A stretch of 64,000 bases of DNA from Laccaria trichodermophora (Eukaryota; Basidiomycota; Agaricomycetes; Agaricales; Hydnangiaceae). The translations under genes and the position numbers were made by a program. Shown piece by piece: positions 46,459 to 57,603 of the stretch (within the stretch, counting starts at the first letter, position 1; the number at the start of each line of letters is the position of its first letter). Under the pieces are notes generated by a model that saw only the letters and a program-made list of their open reading frames with translations, did no database searches and was not told the DNA's origin. The stretch covers positions 1,984,001-2,048,000 of the forward strand of contig JACTVC010000005.1 in the NCBI GenBank assembly GCA_018417955.1, in the 5' to 3' direction.

Positions 46459-47244
46459 AGTGGTGCTTGGTGGTTTGGTTGGTTATGCCGTGACTTGATG
46501 ATGATGAAGCTTGAAGCTCCTGGCTCTTTCCTCCTTTTGACGAACGGTTGTTTGGGGGACCTCTCAATTTACGTCCGCCGTCTCGTCCAATAGTGTGATG
46601 CATCCACCTGTACTTTTTCGTACGTACTTATTGTAGTCCCCACCCCCCACTTCTTACATAGTTACTACGCCTCGATATGTAGTCTAATCATGTTTCCCTT
46701 ACTACTTATTCGCATCGGTCTGTATCGATTCCTGGTCCTGGAAAAGTAAAAAGAAGGAAACGAAAAAGAAAACTTGCGCTTCTATGTAGTCGTCTAATCA
46801 TGTTTCCCTGACTACTTATTCGCACCAGTATGTATCAATTATTGATCAAGAGGCCATCTTAGACGTGGTACCTCGCGGGTACAAGGATCCCCCGGATTTG
46901 CGATTCTTCAAGTTCTCTAGAGTGATTGACGTCCATGCCCAGCTTGTCGGGAGATCGTGTGCGCTAGCAAACGGTTGAAATCTAGCGCACGCGATCTCCT
47001 GACAAGAGCATGGACGAAGCTGGATAAAGGCCTCTCATCCGGACTCTGGAATATTGTGAAGAATTCCATTGAACTGTTTTTTGAGTTTGAAAAAGTGAAT
47101 TTGGCGAATACTAATGCGCCTCCATATGTACTAGTCTAATCGTGTTTTCCTTACTACTTATTTGCACCAGTCTGTATCGATCCTTCATCAAGAGGCGTCC
47201 TGGAAAAGTAAAAAGAAAAAGAAAAAAACAAGCCAGAAGAATTT
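46459..47244. repeat. Intergenic region with three copies of a terminal repeat and a hairpin
   Basis: A unit with GTCTAATC(A/G)TGTTT, CTACTTATT(C/T)GCA and CTGTATCGAT appears at about 46680-46770, 46790-46855 and 47132-47232. Between copies 2 and 3 is a foldback: arms at 46931-46967 and 46982-47015 with a 14-nt loop, each arm containing the GATCTCCTGACAAG/CTTGTCGGGAGATC block. No coding content. Confidence 0.6.
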
Positions 47245-48729
47245 TCACTGGAATCCTCCACTGTTATTATAAAGCTTGGAAGCATGGAAGTGGCCAACTT
47301 GAGTTGGGGCGAACTGTACTGCGCCGCGTACTAGTCCCTTTTCGTAAAAATCGTTTAACCGTTTCTCATCCACATGGTGGGTATGAACGGTGAAAACCAC
47401 ATCGAGGTGCTTTAGCATAGTCAAGGCTACAGCAGTCCCGTGAGACCCGGGCCTAGTATTCACCTCTGTCTCAGACGAGAGCCTGGATTGAACCATATCA
47501 CTGAGAACGCCATCATCGGCGCCGACACAACGTTTGAGTGTAAGGTTTTTCAGAAGAGGACACAACTGCCCCTCCGACTGAGTCAACCCGTTGGAAGTGA
47601 GGGATTTCAGAACGGTATTCGTCACCATTTCTAGTGGAGAGATGAGCCCGTCTGTTCGTATTGTCAGATCAGTGAGGGAAGGGGATAAAATGCGAAGACA
47701 GTCAATGAACTCGCTCTCGTCAACGATTAGGTTGTGTAGTCCCAAAGATGATAATCGGAAGGAATCGCTTGCACTTGACAGGAATGGGAGGATACTGATG
47801 GAGCAGTGCTGAGGAAGATTTAACACAAAGAACCGGGTGAAATCAAACGCGGCGAATTGTAAGACTAAACTGTCAAGATTGGGAGTGTCCAAACGCGAAA
47901 GCAATTCCTGAATTTCACGAGGGCGCTCTGAGAAGATAGTCATAGATCGGATCATGGAGATGGTTCTGGAGAGGGGTGGTTCAGCCAGAAAGAAGTCCAT
48001 AGACTTGAGCATCATAAAGCAGAACTCAACAAGACTTTTCGCTCGATCTAGAAGAAAAAGAACTTGTTTCGCTGGGATAGCATTGGAGAAATGAAATTTG
48101 CGAAGCTGTGCCCATGGCATTTGGTCTGGAACACCGTAAGTCGATCGATCGAATCGATTTTCGACGTAGCTGCGGAGATTTGGGGCAGCCGCAACCAAGG
48201 CTCGACAGTATGCTGCTTCCTGTAATTCGTCGGAGTGGAAACTGATGTCTATGTGCTCCAAATAAGGTGCCACTGACCCCTCGGGGATCGAAGGAACCAT
48301 AGGAGGATTGGTTTTACAAGTTATGGAGCGCCATCGGTGGAAATCATTTGAGAGAAGATGGAACGCAGCCGTTATATGCTTTAAGATGCGGTTGGAAATA
48401 GAGGAAGTTTCGATGCGCCGCGACGAGCCATATATCTCTAATGTTAGAGACAGTGGTACATCTCTGGATAGTTTCAGGAACGTGGTAATTGCACTGAGGT
48501 GGGAATGTGTCGTCATATGCATCCCTTCCTGGTCAAAATTGACGACGATGTCGATAAAAGACCATAGCTCCGGAATGGATGATGCGAGTTGATTCCAATC
48601 CTTGCAAGTTGTGGAGAGGGCCCTCATCCCTTCGAAGAGTGCCCCCTTCTGAGTCTTCAACTCTTGATGAACGAGTGCGAAGATGAGGCCCAAGACTTCA
48701 GGAGGGAGATTACTGCGAAGGAAAATCAT
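47245..48729 (-). CDS. F-box/LRR-like protein, minus-strand array member 1
   Basis: A single exon of 494 aa from MIFLRSNLPPEVLGLIFALV. The first 50 residues are the F-box (LPPEVLGLIF, LSTTCKDWNQLASSIPELW), which would bind Skp1 of an SCF ubiquitin ligase. The rest is an irregular leucine-rich region (SLGLHNLIVDES, LCPLLKNLTLKRCVGADDGV) thought to hold the substrate. It ends with VDEKRLNDFYEKGLVRGA, as in the sister genes. No stop or frameshift was seen. The neighbour at 49145-50445 is a close but broken paralog. Confidence 0.8.
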   Translation of the reverse strand: MIFLRSNLPPEVLGLIFALVHQELKTQKGALFEGMRALSTTCKDWNQLASSIPELWSFIDIVVNFDQEGMHMTTHSHLSAITTFLKLSRDVPLSLTLEIYGSSRRIETSSISNRILKHITAAFHLLSNDFHRWRSITCKTNPPMVPSIPEGSVAPYLEHIDISFHSDELQEAAYCRALVAAAPNLRSYVENRFDRSTYGVPDQMPWAQLRKFHFSNAIPAKQVLFLLDRAKSLVEFCFMMLKSMDFFLAEPPLSRTISMIRSMTIFSERPREIQELLSRLDTPNLDSLVLQFAAFDFTRFFVLNLPQHCSISILPFLSSASDSFRLSSLGLHNLIVDESEFIDCLRILSPSLTDLTIRTDGLISPLEMVTNTVLKSLTSNGLTQSEGQLCPLLKNLTLKRCVGADDGVLSDMVQSRLSSETEVNTRPGSHGTAVALTMLKHLDVVFTVHTHHVDEKRLNDFYEKGLVRGAVQFAPTQVGHFHASKLYNNSGGFQ

Positions 48730-49144
48730 GGCTGAATGCAGGGTGAGTATGTTCAGAAACCACTTACCCAATGCGAGTAGATCCCACCTTCAAGTCAAGA
48801 GCCCCAAAATTTGGCTGAGGACGCTCCGAGTCACTGGACATCAAGAGGCCTGGGGATCATGTCATCTAGCGAGATCGAGGTCGACAACCCGCGAGAAGCG
48901 CGTACCTTCAATTGGCATTGATGCTTTGTAAAAGATTCTTGAGGAATCGCGACCTGGTGAGGGGATTTTGCAATTTCGTACGTTGACCGAGGCCAAAGCC
49001 TTAGGAAAGGTACAGAAGAATACAAAGAGACTTAAATACGCTATGTCAACGGGCCGGGCCGCCTTGCCACATCTCCCTGTTTATGTAGTTGCCACTGTAA
49101 ACCAACTGTAAACTTTTATGCCGACCTATTATTATAAAGGGTAA
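48730..49144. promoter_or_regulatory. Upstream region shared with the other array members
   Basis: The block with CAAGAGCCCAAAAATTTGG, CGACCTGGTGAGG and TTTCGTACGTT-like segments recurs near 50500-50720, 52400-52500 and 54230-54360. It has been duplicated with the genes and probably holds their promoters. Confidence 0.4.
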
Positions 49145-50445
49145 TTATCCGACTTGAATCGAGGCAAACTGTACTACTGCGCCGTTCAATCCTTTTTCGT
49201 AAAAATCGTTCAACCGTTTCTCATCCATAGGGTGGGTACTATGAACGGTGAAAACCACATCGAGGCGCCTTAGCATAGTCAACTTCGCTAGTACGGCGGT
49301 ACCGAAATTGGAGGGCCTATTCTCCGATGTTTGCGACGAGAGCCTGGATTGAACCATATCACCGAGAACGCCATCATCGGCGCCAACAGACCGTTCAAAT
49401 GTAAGGTTTTTCAGAGTAGGACACAACGGCTCTGTCTGAGTCGAAACGTTACAGGTGAGGGATTTCAAAACGTTATTCGTCACCAATTCTAGTGGAGAAA
49501 TGACTTCGTCTGTTCGTATGCTCAAATCAGTGAGGGAAGGGGATAAGATGCGGAGACAATCAATGAACTCGCTCTCGTCAACCATTAGGTTGTGCAATCC
49601 TAAGCGTGATAATCGGAAGGAATCACTTGCACTTGACAGGAATGGGAAGATACGAATGGAGCAGCGCTGAAGGAGATTTTCCACCCCCCCTCGAGTGAAA
49701 CTATTAGCGGTGAAATGTAAGTTCAAACTTTCAAGATTAGGGGTGTCCAAATAAACAAGCAATTCCTGAATTTCACGGGGGTACGCTGAGGAGAAAACCA
49801 TAGATTGGATCATGGAGGTGGTTTTGGAGAGGGATAGTCCTGCTTCCAGAAAGAAGTTCATGGAGTGGTGCATCACAAAACATAACTCAACAAGACTTTT
49901 TGCTCGATCCAGAAGAAAAGAGCTTGTTTTGCAGAGATAGGGTTGGAGAAACGATATTCGTGAAACTGTGCCCAGGGCATGTGTGGAAATGGAACACCGT
50001 AAATTGATCCATGGTCGACGTAGCTGCGTAGATTTGGGGCAGCCGCAACCAAGGCTCTAATGTATTCTGCTTCCTGTATTTCATTGCCGGAGTAGGATAC
50101 GATGTCTATGCGCTCCAAGTAAGGTGCAACTGACCCCCTGGGGATGGAAGGAAGCTCAAAACTGGTTTTACAAGCTATGGAGCGCCATCGGTGGAAATTA
50201 TCTGAAAGAAGATGGAACACAGCCGTTGTAAGGTTTGAGGTGTGGTTGGGATTAGAGGTGTCGATGCGCGAGCCATAGAGCTCTAACGTTAGGGGCAGTG
50301 GTACATCTTTGGATAGTTTCAGGGACGTGGTAATTGCACTGGGGTGAGTTGAATGGGTCCCTTCCTGGTCATTGTCCACGATGTGGATACAAGACCATAG
50401 CTCCGGAATGGATAATGCGAGAGGCTCACTGCGAAGGAAAATCAT
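49145..50445 (-). pseudogene. F-box/LRR-like protein, minus-strand member 2, F-box deleted and frameshifted
   Basis: The start MIFLRSEPLALSIPELW joins the first residues directly to SIPELW, where member 1 has about 43 more residues that form most of the F-box. The loss is an in-frame deletion of roughly 120 bp near 50420-50432. A one-base deletion in a T-run at about 49917 (minus strand AAGCTCTTTTCTTCTGG, one T fewer than member 1) then shifts the frame. Downstream the leucine-rich part continues in the shifted frame to DEKRLNDFYEKGLNGAVV and a stop. Confidence 0.8.
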
Positions 50446-50953
50446 GGCTGAATGCAGGGTCAGTTCAGGAACCACTTACTCAATGCGAGACGGTACCACC
50501 TTCGTGTCAAGAGCCCAAAAATTTGGCTGAGGACTAGACATCAAGAAGCCTGGATCACGTCATCTACCGAGCTCGAGGTCTACAATGGGAGGCGCGTACC
50601 TTCAATTTTCATCGATGTTTTATCAAAGATTCTTGAGAAATCGCGACCTGAGGCGATTGTGCAATTTCGTACGTTCCAAGGTAGAAAAAGGAGCAAAGAG
50701 AGTTAAACAGCTTGGAGAAAACCCTATCTGTTCCGACGGGCCGGCCGGGCGAGTCTTGCCACATCCTGCCCAGCCACAACCACTGCTGCATCCACATCGG
50801 CGACGTTGGGTCCTGTAAGGTCGTTGTCATTGTCCTTCAAGCAAAGTCGACCCTTACCCTCCTATAGGCCTTTACCCTCCTATAGCCCATTGCAGTTTTC
50901 CGGTGCCGTCGTCTACTCTGCTCAGTGCTCACCCAAGAACACTACATCCTGCA
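50446..50953. promoter_or_regulatory. Divergent intergenic region of the F-box array
   Basis: About 500 bp between the minus-strand copies and the plus-strand copies. It holds the shared upstream block of both. No TATA box was assigned. Confidence 0.4.
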
Positions 50954-52296
50954 ATGCTTAACATAAACGACCTGCCTCTGGAAATGTTGGGCCTTATTAT
51001 CCAGTCATTCTATCAAGATCTGGAGAGAGGAGAGGTCGACATTGGATTAGCCGCCCTTTGTCTGACGTGTAAACGCTGGAACGACCTCGCGCTATCCACT
51101 CCCGAACTTTGGAGTTTCATTGGAATGATCCACGACCCCATGTCCACCCTACCGATATCAAAATTCCCCTCGTATTCGAAAGCCTCCAACTGGCTTGACC
51201 GATCCCAAAATTGGCCACTTTCTCTAGTCGTGAGAATGGAGCGGTTCAACGATCTCGAGTTTACTTCCATCAACGCTATACTACCACTTCTTGTAGCTCG
51301 CTCGCACCTGTGGCGTCGTGTCTCTCTTGGTTTTTGTGATTGGTTCCGACTGGCGGATGTCCACCTCCCTCATGCCTTCATCGCCCCGATCTTGGAAAGT
51401 GTTGAAGTGATTTGCGATGGCTACCTTGAACAGGATCATATTTTCTATGGAAGGCTGCTGCGTGGATGCCCCGCCTTGCGCAGCTTTACTAGTAATCAAC
51501 GAGGACTCCAAGAACACTATTTGACTGAATTGCCGCCCGATCTTCCTTGGGAGCAGTTGAGAAATTTTGAAGTCGCAAATCCCACAAATGCGGCCGACGC
51601 TCTGATGTTGCTGGGAAGGGCAGTTAATCTTCACAGTTGCTACCTAACGATAAGGGGCAATATCAGACGGCAGTCGCTTAAGTCTGTTACCTCTCCAATA
51701 GAAATTTTGTCCTTCAACATTCATACAAATTCGGGGTCCAGTGCAGAAAATGCGAAACAATTTTTTCGTTTTCTAGATGCTCGCAACCTCACGAATCTCT
51801 CCATTGGCTTCGCATTGGGCCACTCTATGGTCTATGACACTCTATCCCACATCCTATCCAAGCCCCGTCTTCGCCTCTCTTCTTTGACGATTAGAAACCT
51901 CGCGATTTCAGAGGACAAATTCCTCGATTGTCTCACACCTCTTTCCGAATCAATCACCACCCTAGAGATCTTAAGAAAGTCAGAACCACCAATGTTCGGG
52001 GCAGTCAAGAATAAAATGCTCAACCTCCTCACGTTCCATGGCGAAGGAAGTCCGAAGCCTCTTTTGCCGTTCTTACAGACGCTCACTCTAAGCTATGCGT
52101 TGGGGCCGATGATGGTCTCCTCACACATATGGTACGATCTAGACGCCGCTCTCCGCGTACCCTTCGTGGCAATGGCATTGCCCTTTTAAAACGACTGGAT
52201 GTAGTGTTTATTCACTCGATGCATAGCTTGGATGAGGAAGGGCTGAAAGAAATGTACGGAGAAGGATTACAAGGTCATGTGAAGTTCTTCATTTGA
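50954..52296 (+). pseudogene. F-box/LRR-like protein, plus-strand member 1, late frameshift
   Basis: The start MLNINDLPLEMLGLIIQSFY is a canonical F-box beginning, with LCLTCKRWNDLALSTPELW following. The frame is open to about 52090, where one base is missing compared with sister genes (CTAAGCTATGC versus CTAGAGCTGTG), and translation ends at 52189. In the +1 frame the family ending (GADDGLLTHMVRSRRRSP and LDEEGLKEMYGEGLQG) continues to a stop at 52296. The shift removes about the last 70 residues, so function may be partly retained. Confidence 0.75.
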
Positions 52297-52723
52297 ATAA
52301 ATAAAAGCGGGCAAGCTCTGCCTCAAGATCTATGCTGGCCAAATTAATGAGTAGAGTAGGTAGCTTTTCTCTCAGGCTGACGTCTTCAATGATTGCGACC
52401 GAAATTTCACGACTTGGTGAGGCGACTTCCCAAATCCGTACGTTCACTTGAGGTCAAGGTAGAAAAAGGAGCAGAAGACCATTACAAAGAGAGTTAAACA
52501 TCCCTAACTGTCACGGGGCTCACCCTTGAAGGCTCACCACTGCATCTTGCCTTTTACCACCTCATCGGCGACGTCGAGTCCAGTAAGGTCGCTGTCATTG
52601 TTATTCTCAAGCAAAGTCGACCCTTACCCTCCTCAGAATCAGTTCCATTCATTGCAGTCTGCCAGCCTAGTGCCGTCATTGTCTACGACACCAGCTCATC
52701 CAAGAACTTGACTACATCCCACA
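52297..52723. other. Intergenic spacer of the array
   Basis: Duplicated spacer with the shared upstream block. Nothing else was recognised. Confidence 0.4.
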
Positions 52724-54071
52724 ATGCCCAACATAAATGGCCTGCCTCTGGAACTTTTGGGCCTTATCTTCATGTCATACTATCAAGATCTGAAGCCAGA
52801 AGGAATCGACAACGGATTAGCTACCCTTTGTCTGACGTGTAAACTTTGGAACGACCTCGCGGTATCCACTCCCGAACTTTGGAGTTTCATTGAAATCATC
52901 CGCGGCTCGATTTGCACTTCACAGAAATCACTCCCCTCGTATTCGAAAGTCTCCACCTGGCTTGACCGATCCCGAAGTTGGCCACTTTCTTTCGCAGTAA
53001 TAGGGGAGTGGTTCAGTCCTGAGGAGTCTACATCCGTAAAAGCTATTCTACCACTTCTGCTAGCCTGAGCTCACTCGCACCGGTGGCGTTGTATTTCTCT
53101 CGGGTTTGGTTATTGGTTCGAACCAATCCATGTTTGGAACCTCCCTCATACCTTCATCGCTCCTATCTTGGAAAGTGTTGAAACTTGAAGTGATTTGCGA
53201 TACCTATGAACGGGATCACATTTTCTATGGAAGGCTACTGCGTGGATGCCCCGCCTTGTGCAGCTTTACTAGTAATCAGCGAGAATATTATATGGCCGAC
53301 TTGCCGCCCGGTTATTTTCCTTGGGAGCAGTTGAGAAATCTTGAAGTCGTCAACCCCACAGATGCGGCCAACGCTCTGACGTTGCTGGGAAGGGCTGTCA
53401 ATCTCCACAGTTACTGTCTAACGATAGCACTGGACTCGCCCTGGATCAAAGGGCTATCACTTAAATCTGTCACGTCTCCGATTAAATTCTTGACGATGAA
53501 GGTCTATCCGGATCCGGGGTATCGAGAAAATGTGGAACTATTTTTTCGTTTTTTAGATGCATGCAACCTCACGAGTCTTTCCATTGGCTACGTGCAGATT
53601 ACTCATGACAATCTATCCGACATCCTGTCCAAGCCCCGTCTTCGACTCTCTTCTTTGACGCTTAGAAACATTGAGATTTTAGAAGACGAATTCCTCGATC
53701 GTCTTACACTTCTCTCTGAATCAATCACCACCCTTGAAATCTTAAGGAATGTAACAAGACCAACTTACTACGGGGCAGTCAAGAATAAAATAATCAACCT
53801 CCTCACGTTCCATGGAGAAGGAAGTCCGAAGCCTCTCTGCCCGTTCTTGGAAACACTGACTCTAGAACGATGCATTGAAGCCGATGACGGTCTCTTTGCA
53901 CGTATGGTACGATCTAGACGCCGCTCTCCGCGTACCCTTCGTGATAATGGTATTGCCCTTTTGAAACGACTGGATGTAGTGTTTGTTCACTCGGTGCATA
54001 GCTTGGACGAGGAAGGGCTGGAAGAAATGTACGGAGAAGGATTACAAGGTCATGTGAAGTTCTTCATTTGA
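52724..54071 (+). pseudogene. F-box/LRR-like protein, plus-strand member 2, two insertions
   Basis: The start MPNINGLPLELLGLIFMSYY and LCLTCKLWNDLAVSTPELW are intact. At 53062-53070 an extra 6 bp bring in an in-frame TGA (CTAGCCTGAGCTC versus CTAGCTC in the sisters). At about 53186-53192 a 7-bp insertion (ACTTGAA) shifts the frame. The rest (53198-54071) is open and ends with LDEEGLEEMYGEGLQGHVKF. The protein would stop after 114 residues, keeping only the F-box. Confidence 0.75.
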
Positions 54072-54566
54072 ATAAATGAAAGCGGGCAAGCTCTGCCTAA
54101 AGATCTATATTGGCCAAAGTATCTATTTAATGAGTAGACTAGGTAGCTTTTCTCTCAGGCCGACGTACGTCTTTAATGATTGCGACCGTAATTTCACTTG
54201 TTTTGTGAATTTTCAGCTCCTGTGATAGGCGATGATTTTTCAAGAATCTCGACCTGGTGAGGCGGCTTCGCAAATCCGTACGTTGACTTGAGGTCAAGGT
54301 AGAAAAAGGAGCAGAAGACCGCCGCGGCGTTACATACAAAGAGAGTAAAACATCCCTATCTGTCACGGGTCTTACCACATCTTGCCTTTTACCACCACAT
54401 CGGCGACGTCGAGTCCTGCAAAATCGCTTTCATTGTTATCCTACAAGAAAAGTCGACCCTTACCCTCCTCTAGCTCTTTTGAATCAATTCCCCCCATTGC
54501 AGTTTGCCACTGTCATCATCTACGGCGCGTGCCCAGCTCAGCCAAGAACATTGACTACATCGCACA
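54072..54566. other. Intergenic spacer of the array
   Basis: Duplicated spacer similar to 52297-52723. No extra feature was seen. Confidence 0.4.
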
Positions 54567-55916
54567 ATGCCCAACATAAACGGCCTTCCTCTTGAAATTT
54601 TGGGCCTTATCTTCATGTCATACTGTCAAGATCTGAAGCCAGGAGGAATCGACAAGGGATTAGCGGCCCTTTGCCTGACGTGTAAACGTTGGAACGACAG
54701 CGCGGTATCCACTCCCGAACTTTGGAGTTTCATTGAACTCATCCGCCAGCCTTCCGGCTTGCCTATCTCGTATTCGAAAGTGTCTACTTGGCTTGACCGA
54801 TCCCGAAATTGCCCACTTTCTTTAGTTGTGAGAGCGGAGCGGCTCGACCGTTTCATGTCTTCTTACATAGAAGACTTGCTACCAAGCCTCCTAGCTCAGT
54901 CGTACCGGTGGCGTAGTGTCTCTCTTGGTTTTGGTGATGGGTTCCGGCCAACGGATGTCCAGCTCCCTCATACCTTCAGCACTCCTATTTTGGAAAGTGT
55001 AGAAGTGATTTGCGACGGCAACAACTTAGAAGTGGATCATGATGTTCTATATGAAAGGCTACTGGATGGATGCCCCGCTTTGCGCAGCTATACTAGCAAT
55101 CAACGAGGACACTTTCAGACAGACTTGCCGCCGAACTATTCTTTTTGGGAGCAATTGAAAAAGCTTAAGGTCGTTGAACCCACAAATACTGCCAACGCCC
55201 TGATCCTGCTGGGAAGGGCAGTCAATCTCCGCAATTGCTGCCTAACGATAGGACCAGACCACTATACTAGTCCGCAGTCACCTCAACCTGTCACCTCTCC
55301 AATCAAAAAATTGACCATAAACACTCATACGGCACCGGGGTCTGGAGAAAATGTGAAACAATTTTTTCATTTTCTAGATGCACCCAACCTCACGGATCTT
55401 TCTATTGTCTTCATGTTGGGCCGTCACGGTATGACTATTGCAATTCTATACGACATCCTGTCTAGGCCCCGCCTTCGACTCTCTTCTTTGACGCTTAGAA
55501 ACCTTGAGCTTTCAAACGACAATTTCATCGATTATCTTACATATCTTTCTGAATCTCTCACCACCTTTAGGGTCTTAAGAATGCCAGAAGGGCCAGTTTA
55601 TGGGGGAATCAAGAATGAAACGATCGACCTCCTCACGTTCCAAGGCGAAGGAAGTCCGAAGCCTCTCTGCCCGCTCTTAGAAACATTGACTCTAGAGCTG
55701 TGTGTTAGGGCCGACGACGGTCTCCTCGCGCGTATGGTACGATCTAGACGCCGCTCTCCGCGTTCCCTTCGTGATAATGGCATTGCCCTTTTCAAACGAC
55801 TGGATGTGGTGTTTGATTGTCCCCGGGAGCATACGGCGGACGAGGAAGAGCTGAAAGAAATGTACGGAGAAGGATTGCGAGGTGGTGTGAAGAACAGAAA
55901 AAAAGAAATTGAATGA
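54567..55916 (+). CDS. F-box/LRR-like protein, plus-strand member 3, intact
   Basis: A 449-residue uninterrupted frame starting MPNINGLPLEILGLIFMSYC. The F-box covers about residues 5-50 (LCLTCKRWNDSAVSTPELW). Leucine-rich segments follow, with LRLSSLTLRNLELSNDN and PLLETLTLELCVRADDGLLA. It ends with EEELKEMYGEGLRGGV plus a Lys/Glu tail. It is the only undamaged plus-strand member, and is likely to act as an SCF substrate adaptor. Confidence 0.8.
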   Translation: MPNINGLPLEILGLIFMSYCQDLKPGGIDKGLAALCLTCKRWNDSAVSTPELWSFIELIRQPSGLPISYSKVSTWLDRSRNCPLSLVVRAERLDRFMSSYIEDLLPSLLAQSYRWRSVSLGFGDGFRPTDVQLPHTFSTPILESVEVICDGNNLEVDHDVLYERLLDGCPALRSYTSNQRGHFQTDLPPNYSFWEQLKKLKVVEPTNTANALILLGRAVNLRNCCLTIGPDHYTSPQSPQPVTSPIKKLTINTHTAPGSGENVKQFFHFLDAPNLTDLSIVFMLGRHGMTIAILYDILSRPRLRLSSLTLRNLELSNDNFIDYLTYLSESLTTFRVLRMPEGPVYGGIKNETIDLLTFQGEGSPKPLCPLLETLTLELCVRADDGLLARMVRSRRRSPRSLRDNGIALFKRLDVVFDCPREHTADEEELKEMYGEGLRGGVKNRKKEIE

Positions 55917-56241
55917 ATCGAAAAGAAAATCGGCGATGACTCCTCGTTCCTGCTCCAGGTTAACTTGACTCAAAATGACTCGAACGTTGCCCGAAAATAT
56001 TACATGGCCCCATGTACTTAGAAGACTTTTTTGCCTCCACATGACAAGAGTTCGCAATAAATTTACTTTGGATAATATTCAAATCAAGCCTTGATGGTGC
56101 TGGGGGTCCGAGGCTCCGAGGAGAGTCTGACTAAATTTAGAAAGGTCACGCGGATACCTGAGCTTCGCACTTTGCATTCCCCTTCTGAACTTGTGCCACC
56201 ATCATTCCAGTCGCATCGTACTACGCTCACTGGACACACTC
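55917..56241. other. Spacer before the CENP-C-like gene
   Basis: Flank of the last plus-strand F-box gene and upstream sequence of the cupin gene. No feature was identified. Confidence 0.4.
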
Positions 56242-57372
56242 ATGGATCCCAATCAAAATGGTACAGCTATGCCAGACCATGGCCAAGTAACCACCAGCAC
56301 TGTTGAAGACAACGCCAAGCAAGGTCCTGTTGACGTTCAAGTCGTCGTCAATGAAGTGGACATGGGCCCTAGTGGGTCCCAAGGGCCCACAGATGGCAAT
56401 GGGGCTGCATGTACGATCGACGTACAGCCTCCAACGCCCAGGATTGGGGAAGCGCCTCCAAGAAAACAGCGTTTGTATAAACGAGCCAGGATCAATAGCG
56501 AGGAAGCGGTGAATGAGAATGAGATCACGCATGGGGTTGTACAGACTTTGGATGCTCTCCCTGTAGAACGACGTTCGTACCATTCTTCTTCAAGTTTCTG
56601 ACAGCGAGGTTAATCACATTCCTTCTGAGTAGGTCTGTTCAACAACCATCATTCGTCAAACTATCGTGATTCAGTGGCTGAGAATGGGTTGTCCTATACT
56701 CGTATCTTCCAAGAGGACGGGTTCACGGGCGCCGGGAGGCTATGTCTCGCTGCGCTTGCCGAAAAATCGCGAAAGAACACTCAAGATAATTCCTACGTAA
56801 CTATGTATCGTATTTGATAAAAATCATACCACGCTAACACAGTTGCGATAGGTGTTCTGCGTCGTCGAAGGCACAGTACATGTCCAAATCCACCATACGA
56901 CAGGAGTAGTCAGGCAGGGTGGGATGTTTCACGTACCCCGAGGTATCTTCCCTCTTCTTTGCACTGCGCTCCACATCCACGGCACTCACCTTCCTTTCCT
57001 ATCATGACAGGGAACACCTACGCAATAAAGAACCCATCGACCACAGACTCCGCCCACCTAGTCTTCATGCAAGCCCGTGTAAGCCACACCAACGCGATGC
57101 CCTTCCCCCCGCTAGACACCCCTCCGCCCATGTTTCTAGATGAGCCATTGTCAAAGACGATGATGCTGTTGACCTGGCTTCTCAAGCTTCTCAGGGCCCG
57201 TGTTGGGGAGTATCAAGCGGCGATAATGAGGGTATATAAAAGGAGGGTGGCGCAGTATATGAACACGCAGCGGTTGTGTTTGATCTTCTTTGTGTTGGGG
57301 CTTGCGGTGAGACGGCTTCCGTTTGTGGGTTCACCTCCGATTTTGAACATACAGTTCATTGGGGTTAGATAG
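56242..57372 (+). CDS. CENP-C/Mif2-like cupin protein, possibly truncated
   Basis: Likely exons: 56242-56508, 56567-56620 (end uncertain), 56675-56796, 56852-56942 and 57011-57372. The first is a low-complexity N-terminus (MDPNQNGTAMPDHG) with a basic stretch (RKQRLYKRARI). The cupin follows: YTRIFQEDGFTGAGRLCL, then VFCVVEGTVHVQIH, GGMFHVPR and GNTYAIKNPSTTDSAHLVF, ending MQARV. This is the CENP-C/Mif2 dimerisation cupin, which holds centromeric nucleosomes. The canonical CENP-C nucleosome motif was not found. The C-terminal tail has a hydrophobic stretch (LCLIFFVLGLAV) odd for a kinetochore protein. The junction near 56620-56675 does not join cleanly in frame, so the gene may be a paralog in decay. 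Confidence 0.6.
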
Positions 57373-57603
57373 TTATGCGTTGATAGATTTTTTGATGATT
57401 TACGACTTATTTATGATGATTTAATGCACTAGGTTCTCTGTCAGACTTCTACTTAGGTGCAGAACGAACCGATTTTGTGCAGGGGAGGAGGAGAAGCCTC
57501 CGAATGCAACAACGGCAAACAACATACGCGTCGCGTTCAGTGCACTTTCTTCTCTTTTCACCTATCATTGTCTCCGTCTGAAAAGGGTCCAAGTAATTCT
57601 ACG
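57373..57603. other. Promoter interval of RPN8
   Basis: About 230 bp, with no clear motif identified. Confidence 0.4.
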
